Origin: Pseudarthrobacter psychrotolerans
GTDB taxonomy: Bacteria; Actinomycetota; Actinomycetes; Actinomycetales; Micrococcaceae
NCBI RefSeq assembly: GCF_009911795.1
Contig: NZ_CP047898.1
Coordinates: 3,348,001-3,412,000, forward strand
Direction: 5' to 3'
Length of the DNA stretch: 64,000 nt
How positions within the stretch are numbered: position 1 is the first letter of the stretch; every line of letters begins with the position of its first letter. Made by a program: the position numbers and the translations under genes. Under the pieces are notes generated by a model. The model made no database searches. It was not told the DNA's origin and saw nothing but the letters and a program-made list of their open reading frames with translations. This document shows positions 45,484 through 57,684 of the stretch, piece after piece.

Positions 45484-46476
45484 ATGAACACAACACCTTC
45501 TTCAATTCCGCACCTCACCTCGACGACGGCCTCCGACCGGCCGGGGTCCGACCAGGATCAGACGCAGGTCGACGCCACAAAGCGCGCGCCCGCCGCGGGC
45601 GAGCGGGCGTTGGTCCTCGGTGGCGGCGGATCGACAGGCAACGCGTGGCTGATCGGCGTCATCGCCGGCCTGTTCGATGCCGGGCTGGACGTGACCACAG
45701 CCGACCTGACCATCGGGACGTCAGCGGGCTCGACGGCCGCGGCCCAGATAGCTGGCGCGACCCCGACCCAACTGCTTGCCGGCATCCTCGACGCTGCGCC
45801 CCAACAGCGGACCGGTCCGGCCGGCTCCGACCCAGGACGCGTCCCGATCAGGCCGGCAGCTGAGCACATGGAGAGAACGAGCAGGATCATCGCCGCCGCT
45901 GAGGATGCGGCTGACATGCGCCGCAGAATGGGCGCGGCGGCTCTCGACATGGATGCGGCGTCGGACGGCTCCTGGCAGACACACTGGCGCGCCACCGTCG
46001 CCGCGCGGCTGCCCAGCCACGCCTGGCCGCGACGAACGGTGCTTATCACGGCGGTCGATGCCCAAACCGGGGAACCGGTCGTGTTCGACCGACACAGCGG
46101 GGTCGACCTGGCGGACGCCGTGGCCGCCAGCTGTGCCAGCGGCCGTCCCTACCGAATCGGGGACAACCGATACATCGACGGCGGCTACAGACGCAACGAG
46201 AATGCTGATCTGGCAGCCGGATACCAGCGGGTGCTGGTGCTGTCACCCTTCGGCGGCAGAACACGGACGCCGCTGGAGTGGGGCATGCAGCTTGCAGCCC
46301 AGGTCGACGAACTACGCGCACGCGGCAGCAGAGTCGAAACGATCTTCCCGGACAGCAACTCCGAGCACATGTTCGGCGCCAATGCGATGGATCTGTCCCT
46401 GCGTCCGCCCGCTGCTCGGGCTGGTTACAACCAAGGCAGAGCCCTTGCCGGGCAGCTCACCGAATTCTGGCGCTGA
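45484..46476 (+). CDS. Patatin-like phospholipase family protein
   Basis: A 330-residue lipid acyl hydrolase of the patatin fold. The oxyanion loop is GGGGSTGNAW (residues 46-55), the nucleophile is Ser80 in IGTSAGS, and the catalytic Asp is D232 in YIDGGYRRNEN. The first 35 residues are polar and disordered, with no signal peptide, so it is probably cytosolic. Translation is preceded by a possible leader peptide and attenuator. Phospholipase or thioesterase activity is a family inference. Confidence 0.85.
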   Translation: MNTTPSSIPHLTSTTASDRPGSDQDQTQVDATKRAPAAGERALVLGGGGSTGNAWLIGVIAGLFDAGLDVTTADLTIGTSAGSTAAAQIAGATPTQLLAGILDAAPQQRTGPAGSDPGRVPIRPAAEHMERTSRIIAAAEDAADMRRRMGAAALDMDAASDGSWQTHWRATVAARLPSHAWPRRTVLITAVDAQTGEPVVFDRHSGVDLADAVAASCASGRPYRIGDNRYIDGGYRRNENADLAAGYQRVLVLSPFGGRTRTPLEWGMQLAAQVDELRARGSRVETIFPDSNSEHMFGANAMDLSLRPPAARAGYNQGRALAGQLTEFWR

Positions 46477-46628
46477 CGCCGACGAAACCAGTCGACCCGG
46501 CAGGCGTGACGGCACCTGCTCATGCTGCGGATCCGAGGCTGCGCCGTGCAACAGCGTGACCCGGCGCCCCGACTACACCCTCGATCATGACAGGCCCGAA
46601 TACCGCGGCGGCCTCGCACGGCGCATCA

Positions 46629-46661
46629 AAGACCCCGGTGTCCGCTGGATACCGGGGTCTT
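46629..46661. terminator. Hairpin between patatin and rhomboid genes
   Basis: AAGACCCCGGTGTCC (46629-46643) pairs with GGATACCGGGGTCTT (46647-46661) with one G-T/A difference and a GCT loop. It lies between convergent genes and can serve both. The gap 46477-46628 before it shows no gene. Confidence 0.7.
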
Positions 46662-46700
46662 GAATTGGGCTGGTGGAGGTGGGGCTGGGGATCCGGGCGG

Positions 46701-47582
46701 TCAGCCGGCCGTAACGCGGAGCCAGCTCACCAGGGCCAGCAGGAGGACCACAGCGGCGAGTCCGGCGGCATGCAGCAGACCCTGCCGCGGGCCGCGGGGA
46801 GTATATGCAATCACGGCAGCGCAGAGGGCGCCGGTGACCAGCCCGCCCAGGTGCGCCTGCCAGGCGATCTGGGGGACCACAAATCCAATCACGCCGTTGA
46901 TGGCGATCAGGATCCACAGTTGCCGCGTATCTCCACCGCGTTTCCGCTGCACCAGGAGCATTGCCCCGAAGAGTCCAAAAATGGCACCCGAGGCGCCCAC
47001 CACTCCGGCAAGAGGCACCCCGGGCTCGTAGCTGGGAGTCAGAAGAAGGTACCCGACGGAGCCGCCGATGGCGGAGATGAGATACAGGGCCAGGAAGCGG
47101 ACCCGGCCGAGGAGCGGTTCGAGTGCCTGGCCGAAAATCCACAGCATGTACATGTTCAGCACAATGTGGAGGATGAATCCCTGGGAGTGCAGGAAAGCCG
47201 CCGTCAGCATCCGCCAGGGTTCGAACTCACCAAATTCGGGACTGGCAAACACATTGGCGAACGCCAGGTTCTGGTAGATCCATTCGCCGGGAACCACCCA
47301 TTGCAGAACGTACATCACCGCGCACACGGCGATGATTCCGAACGTCACCACGGGCTTGCCGGTTGCTGCGGCGCCGCCGTACACAGTCTTGACGGCCGGC
47401 GTCGCCCGCTTGGTTTCGTTGACGCAGTCAACACACTGGAATCCGACGGCGGCCGCCCGCTGGCAGTCCGGGCACGCTGGGCGCCCGCAGCGCTGGCAGC
47501 GCACATAGGAGGGCCTGTCCGGGTGCCTGGGGCACACCGGAACCTGCGCGGACGGCTCAGCCGCCGGAATTCCGTAGCTCAT
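46701..47582 (-). CDS. Rhomboid family intramembrane serine protease with N-terminal zinc finger
   Basis: A 293-residue membrane protease. A cysteine-rich N-terminal module (residues 17-53, with CPRHPD, CQRCGRPACPDC and CVDC) resembles a B-box/zinc-ribbon. Six hydrophobic segments follow. The catalytic serine is near 198 in GASGAIFGLFG, and the histidine near 244 in WQAHLGGLVTG. Rhomboids cut membrane proteins within the bilayer; the substrate is unknown. It is 8 bp downstream of the cyclophilin gene on the same strand. Confidence 0.9.
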   Translation of the reverse strand: MSYGIPAAEPSAQVPVCPRHPDRPSYVRCQRCGRPACPDCQRAAAVGFQCVDCVNETKRATPAVKTVYGGAAATGKPVVTFGIIAVCAVMYVLQWVVPGEWIYQNLAFANVFASPEFGEFEPWRMLTAAFLHSQGFILHIVLNMYMLWIFGQALEPLLGRVRFLALYLISAIGGSVGYLLLTPSYEPGVPLAGVVGASGAIFGLFGAMLLVQRKRGGDTRQLWILIAINGVIGFVVPQIAWQAHLGGLVTGALCAAVIAYTPRGPRQGLLHAAGLAAVVLLLALVSWLRVTAG

Positions 47583-47590
47583 GCGATGGG

Positions 47591-48136
47591 CTAGAGCTGC
47601 TCGATGTCGATGCTGTTGATGGTGACGTCCTCAACCGGGCGGTCACCCATGCCGGTGCGGACGCCCTCGATGGCGTCGACGACCTTCTTGGAGTCTTCGT
47701 CAGCAACCTCGCCGAAGATGCTGTGCTTGCCCTGCAGCCAGTCGGTGGGGATGGTGGTGATGAAGAACTGTGAGCCGTTGGTGCCCTTGCCTGCCTGGAT
47801 ACCGGCGTTGGCCATAGCCAGCTTGTAGGGGGCATTGAAGCTGAGTTCGGGGTGGATCTCGTCGTCGAACTTGTAGCCCGGTCCGCCCACGCCGCGGCCC
47901 AGCGGATCGCCGGCCTGGACCATGAAGTCCTTGATGATGCGATGGAAGATGGTGCCGTCGTACAGCGGCGTGCCCGTCTTGTCCTCGCCGGTCTCGGGGT
48001 GGGTCCAGGCCTGCTCACCGGTGGCCAGGCCAACGAAGTTCTTGACCGTCTTCGGCGCGTGGTTGCCGAAGAGATTAACGACGATGTCGCCGAGGCTGGT
48101 GTGGATGGTTGCTTTTGCAGTTGCGATTGCAGTCAT
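47591..48136 (-). CDS. Peptidyl-prolyl cis-trans isomerase (cyclophilin)
   Basis: A 181-residue cyclophilin. Typical segments are VNLFGNHAPKTVKNFVGLA, YDGTIFHRIIKDFMVQAGDP (with the catalytic FHR), GTNGSQFFITT and GKHSIFGEV. The start at MTAIATAKATIHT (48136) is used because the upstream 36 residues of the open frame do not resemble the family. By synteny it corresponds to M. tuberculosis ppiA near the origin. It forms a unit with the rhomboid gene. Confidence 0.92.
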   Translation of the reverse strand: MTAIATAKATIHTSLGDIVVNLFGNHAPKTVKNFVGLATGEQAWTHPETGEDKTGTPLYDGTIFHRIIKDFMVQAGDPLGRGVGGPGYKFDDEIHPELSFNAPYKLAMANAGIQAGKGTNGSQFFITTIPTDWLQGKHSIFGEVADEDSKKVVDAIEGVRTGMGDRPVEDVTINSIDIEQL

Positions 48137-48291
48137 GCCGCCTATTCTTTCACGGCAGGTCAACGCGAAAGGGGCTGGACCGGCAGTTCCGCGCTGGGTG
48201 AAATCAGCCGTAAATCCGCTGGAAGAATAGCCGGTGCAGGTCAAGGCACGTAGGCTAACAACAGAACCGTCACATTAATCGGGAGGTAGTT

Positions 48292-49269
48292 GTGAAGAAA
48301 TCGGATCGTATTGCCCGCGACCTTGAACAGTCAGTCAACAGTGCAGTTGAGAGTGCCAAGGACTGGGCATCCCCCCGCGTGGAAGCAGCAGTGGATTGGG
48401 CCGTTCCCCGACTCCAGCATGGCCTGGACACCGCATCTCCCAGGATCCAGGAAGGTCTCAAGACCGCCGCCCACAACCTTGCCGACGGCGTTGCAACAGT
48501 GACACCGCGCATCCAGGAGGGGCTCGCCCAGCTCGCCCCGAAAATCCACGACGCCGTTGAGGTCGCCACTCCGCGCCTGCACGAAGCCCTGGACAAGGCC
48601 ACTCCCGTCATCCAGAACGCCAGGGACCGCGTGGTGGTGGAATACCTGCCGCGCCTTTCGGACCAGATCGGCCACGCGTCCGACGCCGTGCACCGCACCT
48701 TGGAAAGCGCGCCGTCCCACGTGGACGCCGTCGCCCAGCGGCTTGCCGACTCCGGCGTGGTGCATTCCCTCCAGGGACAGGCCCAGACGGCCGGCACCCA
48801 GCTCAAGGCCGCCGCGCACGAAGCCGGTAAGGCTGTGGGAGTCCAGATCGCCCAGCCGCAGAAGCCCAAGAGGCGCGGCTGGCTGGTGTTCGGCATCATC
48901 GCCGCGGCAGTCGCCGCCGGCGTCGCCGCCTGGAAGGCCTCCAAGCCCGTAGAAGATCCGTGGAAGACCCCCTCTCCTGTCACGCCTGCACCGGTTCCTG
49001 CCACCACAGTGAACGACGCCAAGGACACGTCCGAGGAAGCAGCCAGCAAGGCTGCAGCCGCCCCGGCTTCGGCCGCTGACGCCGTGGCCGACCAGGCGAA
49101 GGATGTTGCCGCGGACGCGAAGGACACCGTAGAGGACGCGGCAGAGAAGGCCAAGCACGTCGCCGACGAATCGGCCGACGCGGCAGCCAAGGCGTCCACC
49201 GATGCCAAGACCGCCATCAAGAACATCGCGGCCAACATGAACGGTTCCGCGGACAAGGGCAGCAACTAG
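48292..49269 (+). CDS. Hypothetical membrane-anchored protein with 11-residue repeats
   Basis: A 325-residue protein from GTG 48292 (GGGAGG upstream). Residues 26-113 are eight contiguous 11-residue units such as ASPRVEAAVDW, AVPRLQHGLDT, ASPRIQEGLKT, VTPRIQEGLAQ and ATPRLHEALDK, most with Pro at position 3 and basic at 4: an amphipathic, apolipoprotein-like pattern. After a helical spacer there is one membrane helix (GWLVFGIIAAAVAAGVAAW, near residue 195). The rest is Ala/Lys/Asp-rich (AKDTVEDAAEKAKHVADESA), also helical. A role at the membrane surface is plausible; no known function. Confidence 0.8.
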   Translation: MKKSDRIARDLEQSVNSAVESAKDWASPRVEAAVDWAVPRLQHGLDTASPRIQEGLKTAAHNLADGVATVTPRIQEGLAQLAPKIHDAVEVATPRLHEALDKATPVIQNARDRVVVEYLPRLSDQIGHASDAVHRTLESAPSHVDAVAQRLADSGVVHSLQGQAQTAGTQLKAAAHEAGKAVGVQIAQPQKPKRRGWLVFGIIAAAVAAGVAAWKASKPVEDPWKTPSPVTPAPVPATTVNDAKDTSEEAASKAAAAPASAADAVADQAKDVAADAKDTVEDAAEKAKHVADESADAAAKASTDAKTAIKNIAANMNGSADKGSN

Positions 49270-49405
49270 CACTTCCGGCGCGGTCGCGCCGTCCATTGAA
49301 GGGGCTCCGCCTGGTGCGGGGCCCTTTCAGTGTTTTCCCAGTGTTTGTCCGGACTGGACCCGGTCGCTGGCGGGACAAATCCCGATCGGTGCTAAATTTG
49401 AACTG

Positions 49406-50281
49406 ATGTCAGCCGATAAATCCTCTGGGGATGCCTTGAACGACGCAGCACAGCTGCCGTGCGTGTCCATTGTCATCCCGGCCTACAATGAGGAAAGTGT
49501 CATCCGGCAGTGTCTGATCGCTGCGGTGTACCAGTCCGTGCCGGCCCACGAGATCATTGTGGTGGACAACCTCTCCACTGACCGCACCGCCGCCGTCGTG
49601 GCGCAGATGCAGCTGGAGTATCCGGAAAGTCCCATCATCCTGCTCAGCCAGGACCGGGACCAGGGCCTGATTCCCACCCGGAATTTTGGCCTCAACCATG
49701 CCACCGGCGACGTCCTGGGACGCATCGACGCCGATTCTGTTGTAGAGCCGGACTGGGTCGAACAGGTCCAGAAGGCCTTTTCTGACCCGTCAGTCCAGGC
49801 AGCCACCGGACCGGTGGTCTACTACGACATGCCGATGCGGCGGTTTGGGCTCAAGGCAGACGACAAGATGCGCCAGCTGATGCTCAAGCTCGCCAAGCAC
49901 CAGTACCATTTCCTGTTCGGCTCCAACATGGCACTGCGCGCTACGGCATGGGAAACCATCCGGGATGAAACCTGCCGTGACGAGAAGGATGAGATGCATG
50001 AGGACATTGACCTCTCCCTGCACCTCGCCGACCACGAACTCAAAGTCCAGTACTGGCCCCAGATGGTGTCCGGGATGTCCGCCCGCCGGCTCGAGGATTC
50101 ACCGCGGGATTACCGGTACTACGTGACCCGCTTCGACCGTACCTACAAGGCGCACAACGTCAAGAAAATGGCCCTCAAGGCACCCATGGTGGTGTTCTTC
50201 TCGGTTTACTTCCCGGCGAAGCTCCTGCGGGCTATCCACACGGTCAACACCGCCCAGCCTGTCCGCCGCGGCGGACAGTAA
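49406..50281 (+). CDS. Family 2 glycosyltransferase
   Basis: A 291-residue GT-A fold enzyme. VSIVIPAYNEESVIRQCL and IIVVDNLSTDRTAAV bind the nucleotide sugar, GRIDADSVVEPDWV holds the DxD metal motif, and EMHEDIDLSLHLA provides the catalytic acidic region. No signal peptide; the basic C terminus with ALKAPMVVFFSVYFPAKLL may touch the membrane. The donor and acceptor are unknown. It stands alone between the repeat protein gene and a convergent DMT transporter gene. Confidence 0.87.
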   Translation: MSADKSSGDALNDAAQLPCVSIVIPAYNEESVIRQCLIAAVYQSVPAHEIIVVDNLSTDRTAAVVAQMQLEYPESPIILLSQDRDQGLIPTRNFGLNHATGDVLGRIDADSVVEPDWVEQVQKAFSDPSVQAATGPVVYYDMPMRRFGLKADDKMRQLMLKLAKHQYHFLFGSNMALRATAWETIRDETCRDEKDEMHEDIDLSLHLADHELKVQYWPQMVSGMSARRLEDSPRDYRYYVTRFDRTYKAHNVKKMALKAPMVVFFSVYFPAKLLRAIHTVNTAQPVRRGGQ

Positions 50282-50317
50282 GCGCGTCTCCGAAGCCCTG
50301 GCCTCAGTGGCCTGGCC

Positions 50318-51262
50318 TCAGTCCGTCCCGAGGTCAGCCAGACGGTCCGATGGCGGTCCGTCCGCACGGGGGCCGAAGCCGTCCCGACGTTTCCTGAAAC
50401 CCGCCCGCTGTCCCAGAACCACGACGGCGAGGCCCACGAGGATGAGCCCCAGCCCGCCGTAGGTACCGGCAGGCAGAGTCTCGTGCAGAAAGACCGCGGC
50501 CAGGACGGCTGCGCCGGGGATCTCCAGCAGGATGATCATCGACACCAGCAGCGGGCTCATGGTGGCCAGCAGGTGGTTAAAAGCTGTGTGACCCACCAGT
50601 TGGGCACATACGGTGATGGCCAGGATCCCTACCCAGCCAACGGCGTCGAACCCCACCAGCGGCTGACCGCTTACGAGCGCCAGCACCGCCACAAAGGCCG
50701 CGCACATCCCATAGCAGAGCGTGGTGTAGGTTCCCGTGGTCATGGTCTGGCGGGCCTTGCCGCCGGCAAGCGTGTAGAGGCCGGCCAGGGCACCGCCGGC
50801 GACGGCCAGGAGGTCACCCAGGAGCGCGTCAGGCGAGGACCCCATATCGAACCCGGTGATGGTGGCAACGCCGCCAAAGGCGATCCCGAGCCCTGCCAGC
50901 ACCTGCCAGCGGTGCCTGGTGCCACGGAAGAGCTGGAAGACCGCGATCCAGGCCGACTGCAGGCAGACCAGGGCCGTAGCGGCGGCCACGGACGTGAGCT
51001 GGAGGGACGTGATGAAGCAGGCAAAGTGCAGGGCGAGGGCGACGGCGGCCAGCAGCGCCCAGCGGAACTCGGGACCGGTGATCCGGCCGAACTGCCGGGG
51101 TTCGCGGACCAGGGTGGGAGTGGCCATGACGGCAGCCCCGATGGCGTTGCGCCAGAAGGCGATGGCGAGGGCGCTGACGGTGGTGGCACCGAGGGTCGCG
51201 GCGATCAGCGGCCCGGACGAAGCTACGCCCAGGACCCCCAGGGCCGCAAGAAGGAGGTTCAC
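50318..51262 (-). CDS. EamA/DMT family transporter
   Basis: A 314-residue drug/metabolite transporter with ten predicted membrane helices in two EamA repeats. The start region LLLAALGVLGVASSGPLIAA and the repeat-two segment MSPLLVSMIILLEIPGAAVL are typical. Such proteins export small metabolites or amino acids. The substrate is unknown. It is convergent with the glycosyltransferase gene and lies downstream of tRNA-Ala. Confidence 0.85.
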   Translation of the reverse strand: MNLLLAALGVLGVASSGPLIAATLGATTVSALAIAFWRNAIGAAVMATPTLVREPRQFGRITGPEFRWALLAAVALALHFACFITSLQLTSVAAATALVCLQSAWIAVFQLFRGTRHRWQVLAGLGIAFGGVATITGFDMGSSPDALLGDLLAVAGGALAGLYTLAGGKARQTMTTGTYTTLCYGMCAAFVAVLALVSGQPLVGFDAVGWVGILAITVCAQLVGHTAFNHLLATMSPLLVSMIILLEIPGAAVLAAVFLHETLPAGTYGGLGLILVGLAVVVLGQRAGFRKRRDGFGPRADGPPSDRLADLGTD

Positions 51263-51310
51263 CGTTCAACCCTACTGTTCTGCATTAACACTGTTCCGCA
51301 TTAACTGCAG

Positions 51311-51342
51311 AGTCCCGGACAGCTTTTCGGCTGTCCGGGACT
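51311..51342. terminator. Terminator after tRNA-Ala
   Basis: AGTCCCGGACAGC (51311-51323) and GCTGTCCGGGACT (51330-51342) pair perfectly with a TTTTCG loop. It follows the tRNA-Ala CCA end on the minus strand by 6 bases. Confidence 0.7.
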
Positions 51343-51348
51343 TCCTTA

Positions 51349-51424
51349 TGGTGGAGGCACGGGGACTCGAACCCCGAACCCCCTGCTTGCAAAGCAGGTG
51401 CGCTACCAATTGCGCCATGCCCCC
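51349..51424 (-). tRNA. tRNA-Ala (TGC)
   Basis: A 73-nt tRNA with encoded CCA at 51349-51351. The acceptor is GGGGGCA/TGCCTCC with one G-U pair; the anticodon arm CTGCTTTGCAAGCAG gives anticodon TGC; the T arm is GGGGTTCGAGTCCCC. Confidence 0.96.
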
Positions 51425-51496
51425 ATAAGAAGCAACCCGTCAATCATACCCTAGAACCATGGAGCCTTTTGCAGGCTCCCGGTCCGGGAATCCGGC

Positions 51497-51613
51497 CTAT
51501 TCGACCTTGTCGGTCGACTGGCTCCAGATTGTTTTCCGGGCCTCGGATTCCTGTGCTTTCCTGTAGAGCAGGACGCCTGCGATCGCAGCTGCAAGTACAA
51601 GCAACTTCTTCAC
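51497..51613 (-). CDS. DLW-39 family small protein
   Basis: A 38-residue protein, from GTG 51613 to the stop at 51497, beginning MKKLLVLAAAIAGVLLYRKA and ending with WSQSTDKVE. GGGGAG precedes the start. It has a single N-terminal hydrophobic segment and a charged tail. Short proteins of this family, named for the DLW-type ending, are conserved near gyrA in actinobacteria; here the ending is IWSQSTDKVE. It lies between tRNA-Ile and tRNA-Ala on the same strand. Function unknown. Confidence 0.75.
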   Translation of the reverse strand: MKKLLVLAAAIAGVLLYRKAQESEARKTIWSQSTDKVE

Positions 51614-51682
51614 ATGCTCCCCGTTCCGGTCCCGCCTGCCGTGAAGCAAACCAAACCTTCCTTCGAACCTGCACAGGTTCCG

Positions 51683-51756
51683 TGGGCGTACCAGGACTTG
51701 AACCTGGGACCTCTTCGTTATCAGCGAAGCGCTCTAACCGCCTGAGCTATACGCCC
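51683..51756 (-). tRNA. tRNA-Ile (GAT)
   Basis: A 74-nt tRNA. The acceptor is GGGCGTA/TACGCCC with discriminator A; the anticodon arm TTCGCTGATAACGAA gives GAT; the T arm is CCAGGTTCAAGTCCTGG. CCA is not encoded. Confidence 0.96.
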
Positions 51757-51855
51757 CGATGCCTCATCGGGCCGAGACATGACTTTACAGCACATCCCGG
51801 CCCGATCTCAAATCGAGGCATTTCGCCGGAGAAATTCCGGTGAAATTATGGGTTT

Positions 51856-52485
51856 TCAGTCGTCCGTGAGGGTAACGCCGATGCCGCCGACAAGCGTTGC
51901 GGAGATGTTGTAAAGCACCGCTGAGAGCATGGACAGCGCCGTCAGCAGGACAACGTTCACCACGGCGATGATCGTGGCGAAGGAAGCTACCTGGCCCAGG
52001 GATGCGACCTTCTTCAGTTCGAAGCCGCCGCCCTCGGAGCCTGCCAGGGTGCCCAGGAGGCTGTCCACCTGGTCAAAGATTCCGGTGAGGTCCAGGACAG
52101 TCCACAGGACAATGGCGGCCACGACGGTGACGATTCCCAGCGCCACCGACAGGAGGAATGCCATCTTCAGGACCGACCAGGGATCCACCTTGCTGACCAG
52201 CAGCCGTGCACGCCTGACCTTGGCCTTGGGTGCAGGCTTGATCAGGCCGGGCTGGCCCAGCGGCGACCGTCCCTGCACCGGGCGCTGGCTGGTCTGGCCT
52301 GCCTGAGCCCTATCCTGCGCAGGGCGTTGGCCGGGGGTGGCCGGACGTTGCCCCGGCGCGCCGGTAGGGGCCGGCGGACGCTGCTGCGGCCGGACGGGGG
52401 CGTTCACGCGTGGTGCAGCCGCGGGCGGCGGCGTTCCGCCGGGGACGTTGCTGCTCGGTTTGGGATATGAGTCGGGATTACTCAC
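51856..52485 (-). CDS. DUF3566 domain-containing membrane protein
   Basis: A 209-residue protein. The first 95 residues are proline-, glutamine- and arginine-rich and disordered ([20 protein letters not shown]). The DUF3566 domain follows from about residue 100, with two membrane helices ([20 protein letters not shown] and [20 protein letters not shown]). Members of this family (Rv0007 in M. tuberculosis) lie next to gyrA, as here: its ATG overlaps the gyrA stop by four bases. Function is unknown, probably at the cell envelope. Confidence 0.88.
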   Translation of the reverse strand: MSNPDSYPKPSSNVPGGTPPPAAAPRVNAPVRPQQRPPAPTGAPGQRPATPGQRPAQDRAQAGQTSQRPVQGRSPLGQPGLIKPAPKAKVRRARLLVSKVDPWSVLKMAFLLSVALGIVTVVAAIVLWTVLDLTGIFDQVDSLLGTLAGSEGGGFELKKVASLGQVASFATIIAVVNVVLLTALSMLSAVLYNISATLVGGIGVTLTDD

Positions 52486-55160
52486 TCGTTACCTCCGGTG
52501 TAGTCTTCGTTCGGCTCAGCGTCGCCGGAGGCGTCCTCTGACTCAACAGCCGGTGATGTTTCGGCCGTTGATGCTGACCCTGCGGATCCCTCGGGGGACC
52601 CGGCCTCTTCAGCCAACGTTACGTCATCGTCCGCGGATTCTTCGCCCTCGAGGCCGCGTTCGCTGTTCCTGGCCACTTCGATGATGCGGTCGTTCTTGTC
52701 CGGCTTCGCGAAGATAACGCCCATGGTGTCGCGGCCCTTGGCGGGTACGCCGGCCACTGAGGAACGGACAACCTTCCCGCCTTCCATGACCACCAGGACC
52801 TCATCTTCTTCCTGGACAATCAGGGCGCCTACGAGGTGGCCACGTTCCTCCTGGTACTTGCCCACCTTGATGCCGAGGCCGCCGCGGCCCTGCAGGCGGT
52901 ATTCCTCCACGGCGGTGCGTTTGGCGTACCCGCCTTCGGTGACGACAAAAACAAACGAACCATCCGTGACGACGTCGGCCGCCAGCAGTTCATCGTCCTC
53001 CCGGAACTTCATGCCCGTGACACCGGATGTGGCCCGTCCCATGGGACGCAGGGCATCGTCGGTGGCGGTGAAGCGGATGGACTGGCCCATGCGGGAGACC
53101 AGCATGAGGTCATCCGTTTCGGAGACCAGCTGGGCCGAAACCAGCTCGTCCTCGTCACGCAGGTTGATCGCGATGACGCCGGCGGAGCGGTTGGTGTCGT
53201 AGTCCTCCAGCCGGGTCTTTTTGACCAGGCCGCGCTTGGTGGCCAGCACCAGGTAAGGAGCCTGCTGGTAATCCCTGATGTCCAGGACCTGGGCGATGTG
53301 CTCGTCCGGCTGGAAAGCCATCAGGTTGGCGACGTGCTGGCCCTTGGCATCACGGCCGGCCTCCACCAGTTCATAGGCCTTCGCCCGGTATACCCGGCCG
53401 AGGTTGGTGAAGAACAGGAGCCAGTGGTGGGTGGTGGTCACGAAGAAGTGCTCCACCACGTCGTCACCGCGGAGCTGGGCGCCCTTGATGCCCTTGCCGC
53501 CGCGCTGCTGCGACCGGTAGTTGTCGCTGCGCGTGCGCTTGACGTAACCGCCGCGGGTGATGGTGACAACCATTTCCTCTTCGGGGATCAGGTCTTCCAT
53601 GGACATGTCGCCGTCGAAGCCCATCAGGATCCTGGTGCGGCGGTCATCACCGTGCTTGGCCACGATCTCGCCCAGCTCGGTGCTGATGATTTCGCGCTGC
53701 CGCTCTTCAGAGGCAAGGATCGAGTTGTACTCGGCGATCAGGGCCTCGAGTTCGGAATGGCGGTCCTGGATCTTCTGGCGCTCCAGGGCTGCCAGGCGGC
53801 GCAGCTGCATGTCCAGGATGGCCCGGGCCTGCAGTTCGTCGATGTCCAGCAGTTGCATCAGTCCGTCGCGCGCGGCTTCGGTGGTGTTGGACGCACGGAT
53901 GAGCGCAATGACTTCATCCAGCGCGTCCAGGGCCTTCAGGAGGGCACGCAGGATGTGCGCCTCTTCTTCGGCCTTGCGCAGGCGGTACCGGGTCCGGCGC
54001 GCAATGACGTCCATCTGGTGCGTTACCCAGTGGCGGATGAAGGCGTCCAGGCTCAGCGTCCGCGGAACCCCGTCCACGATGGCCAGCATGTTGGCGGAGA
54101 AGTTGCTCTGCAGGTCGGTGTGCTTGTAGAGGTTGTTCAGCACCACCTTGGCCACGGCATCGCGCTTGAGCACAATGACCAGCCGCTGGCCGGTGCGGCC
54201 GGAGGTCTCGTCGCGGAGGTCCGCGATGCCGGAAATCTTGCCATCCTTGACCAGCTCCGCGATTTTGATGGCCAGGTTGTCCGGGTTGGCCTGGTAGGGC
54301 AGTTCGGTGACCACCAGGCAGGTGCGGCCCTGGAGTTCCTCGACGTTGACCACGGCGCGCATGGTGACGGAGCCGCGGCCCGTCCGGTACGCGTCCTCAA
54401 TGCCCCTGTGGCCGAGAATGGTTGCGCCGGTGGGAAAATCGGGTCCCTTGATACGGAGGAGCAGCTCCTCGAGCAGCTCCTCGCGGGTGGCCGTCGGATT
54501 GGTCAGGTACCACTGGACGCCGTCAGCCACTTCCCGGAGGTTATGCGGCGGAATGTTCGTGGCCATGCCCACGGCAATGCCGGAGGAGCCGTTGACCAGC
54601 AGGTTGGGGAAACGCGCCGGCAGGATGGTGGGTTCCTGGTTCTTGCCGTCGTAGTTGTCCTGGAAGTCGACGGTTTCCTCGTCGATGTCCCGGACCATCT
54701 CCATGGCCAGCTGGGACATTTTCGTTTCGGTGTACCGCGGGGCGGCGGCACCGTCATTGCCCGGCGAACCGAAGTTGCCCTGGCCCAGGGCCAGCGGGTA
54801 GCGCATGGTCCAGTCCTGGATCAGGCGGACCAGCGCATCGTAGATCGCAGTGTCGCCGTGGGGGTGGTACTGGCCCATGACCTCGCCCACCACACGGGCG
54901 CACTTGTTGAACGACCGTTCCGGCCGGTAACCGCCGTCGAACATCGCGTACAGGACGCGGCGGTGCACGGGCTTGAGGCCATCGCGCACATCGGGAAGGG
55001 CACGGCCCACAATAACAGCCATGGCGTAGTCCAGGTAGGAGCGCTGCATTTCCGTCTGCAGGTCCACCTGCTCCACACGGTCAACCAACACGTCGCCTTC
55101 AAGAACGGTTTCCGGAAGATCGGCGGATTCCGCCGGGTTCTCGGGTGTCTCGTCACTCAT
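52482..55160 (-). CDS. gyrA: DNA gyrase subunit A
   Basis: An 892-residue DNA-breakage-reunion subunit that introduces negative supercoils with GyrB. The N terminus includes [21 protein letters not shown]; the quinolone-determining region reads [15 protein letters not shown], with Thr where E. coli has Ser83; the catalytic tyrosine is in AAPRYTE near residue 135. Six C-terminal beta-pinwheel blades contain the GyrA box QRGGKGIKG. An acidic, low-complexity tail ends the protein. It follows gyrB by 59 bp. Confidence 0.97.
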   Translation of the reverse strand: MSDETPENPAESADLPETVLEGDVLVDRVEQVDLQTEMQRSYLDYAMAVIVGRALPDVRDGLKPVHRRVLYAMFDGGYRPERSFNKCARVVGEVMGQYHPHGDTAIYDALVRLIQDWTMRYPLALGQGNFGSPGNDGAAAPRYTETKMSQLAMEMVRDIDEETVDFQDNYDGKNQEPTILPARFPNLLVNGSSGIAVGMATNIPPHNLREVADGVQWYLTNPTATREELLEELLLRIKGPDFPTGATILGHRGIEDAYRTGRGSVTMRAVVNVEELQGRTCLVVTELPYQANPDNLAIKIAELVKDGKISGIADLRDETSGRTGQRLVIVLKRDAVAKVVLNNLYKHTDLQSNFSANMLAIVDGVPRTLSLDAFIRHWVTHQMDVIARRTRYRLRKAEEEAHILRALLKALDALDEVIALIRASNTTEAARDGLMQLLDIDELQARAILDMQLRRLAALERQKIQDRHSELEALIAEYNSILASEERQREIISTELGEIVAKHGDDRRTRILMGFDGDMSMEDLIPEEEMVVTITRGGYVKRTRSDNYRSQQRGGKGIKGAQLRGDDVVEHFFVTTTHHWLLFFTNLGRVYRAKAYELVEAGRDAKGQHVANLMAFQPDEHIAQVLDIRDYQQAPYLVLATKRGLVKKTRLEDYDTNRSAGVIAINLRDEDELVSAQLVSETDDLMLVSRMGQSIRFTATDDALRPMGRATSGVTGMKFREDDELLAADVVTDGSFVFVVTEGGYAKRTAVEEYRLQGRGGLGIKVGKYQEERGHLVGALIVQEEDEVLVVMEGGKVVRSSVAGVPAKGRDTMGVIFAKPDKNDRIIEVARNSERGLEGEESADDDVTLAEEAGSPEGSAGSASTAETSPAVESEDASGDAEPNEDYTGGNE

Positions 55161-55219
55161 CGTTTATATTTTCCGTTTCAGGTATATGTCGGGCTTGGAA
55201 TATCTACTCGGTGAACCGG

Positions 55220-57484
<2,265 letters not shown>

Positions 57485-57684
57485 TTATCTGCTGTGATTC
57501 TATCGTGAAATGGGCGTCAAACGCGCATTCCGGCGGGCGTCGCGGGAGCGGGATGTGCCGATGCGAGGCCATTGATCCCGCCTAGGGCGCCCTCGAGGTC
57601 CCGTCTCCGGGTGCCTATACGCCCCACGGGCGTTAGACCGCCCTACACGCCGCCGGACGAATATACAAGAGCCGACGGCGGCGG

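Noticed and set aside
52836..55214. A 792-residue open frame antisense to gyrA, and other long antisense frames such as 20666-21430 and 34403-36013
   Set aside because: They mirror real genes in high-GC DNA, lack ribosome sites and show low-complexity, non-family protein sequence.
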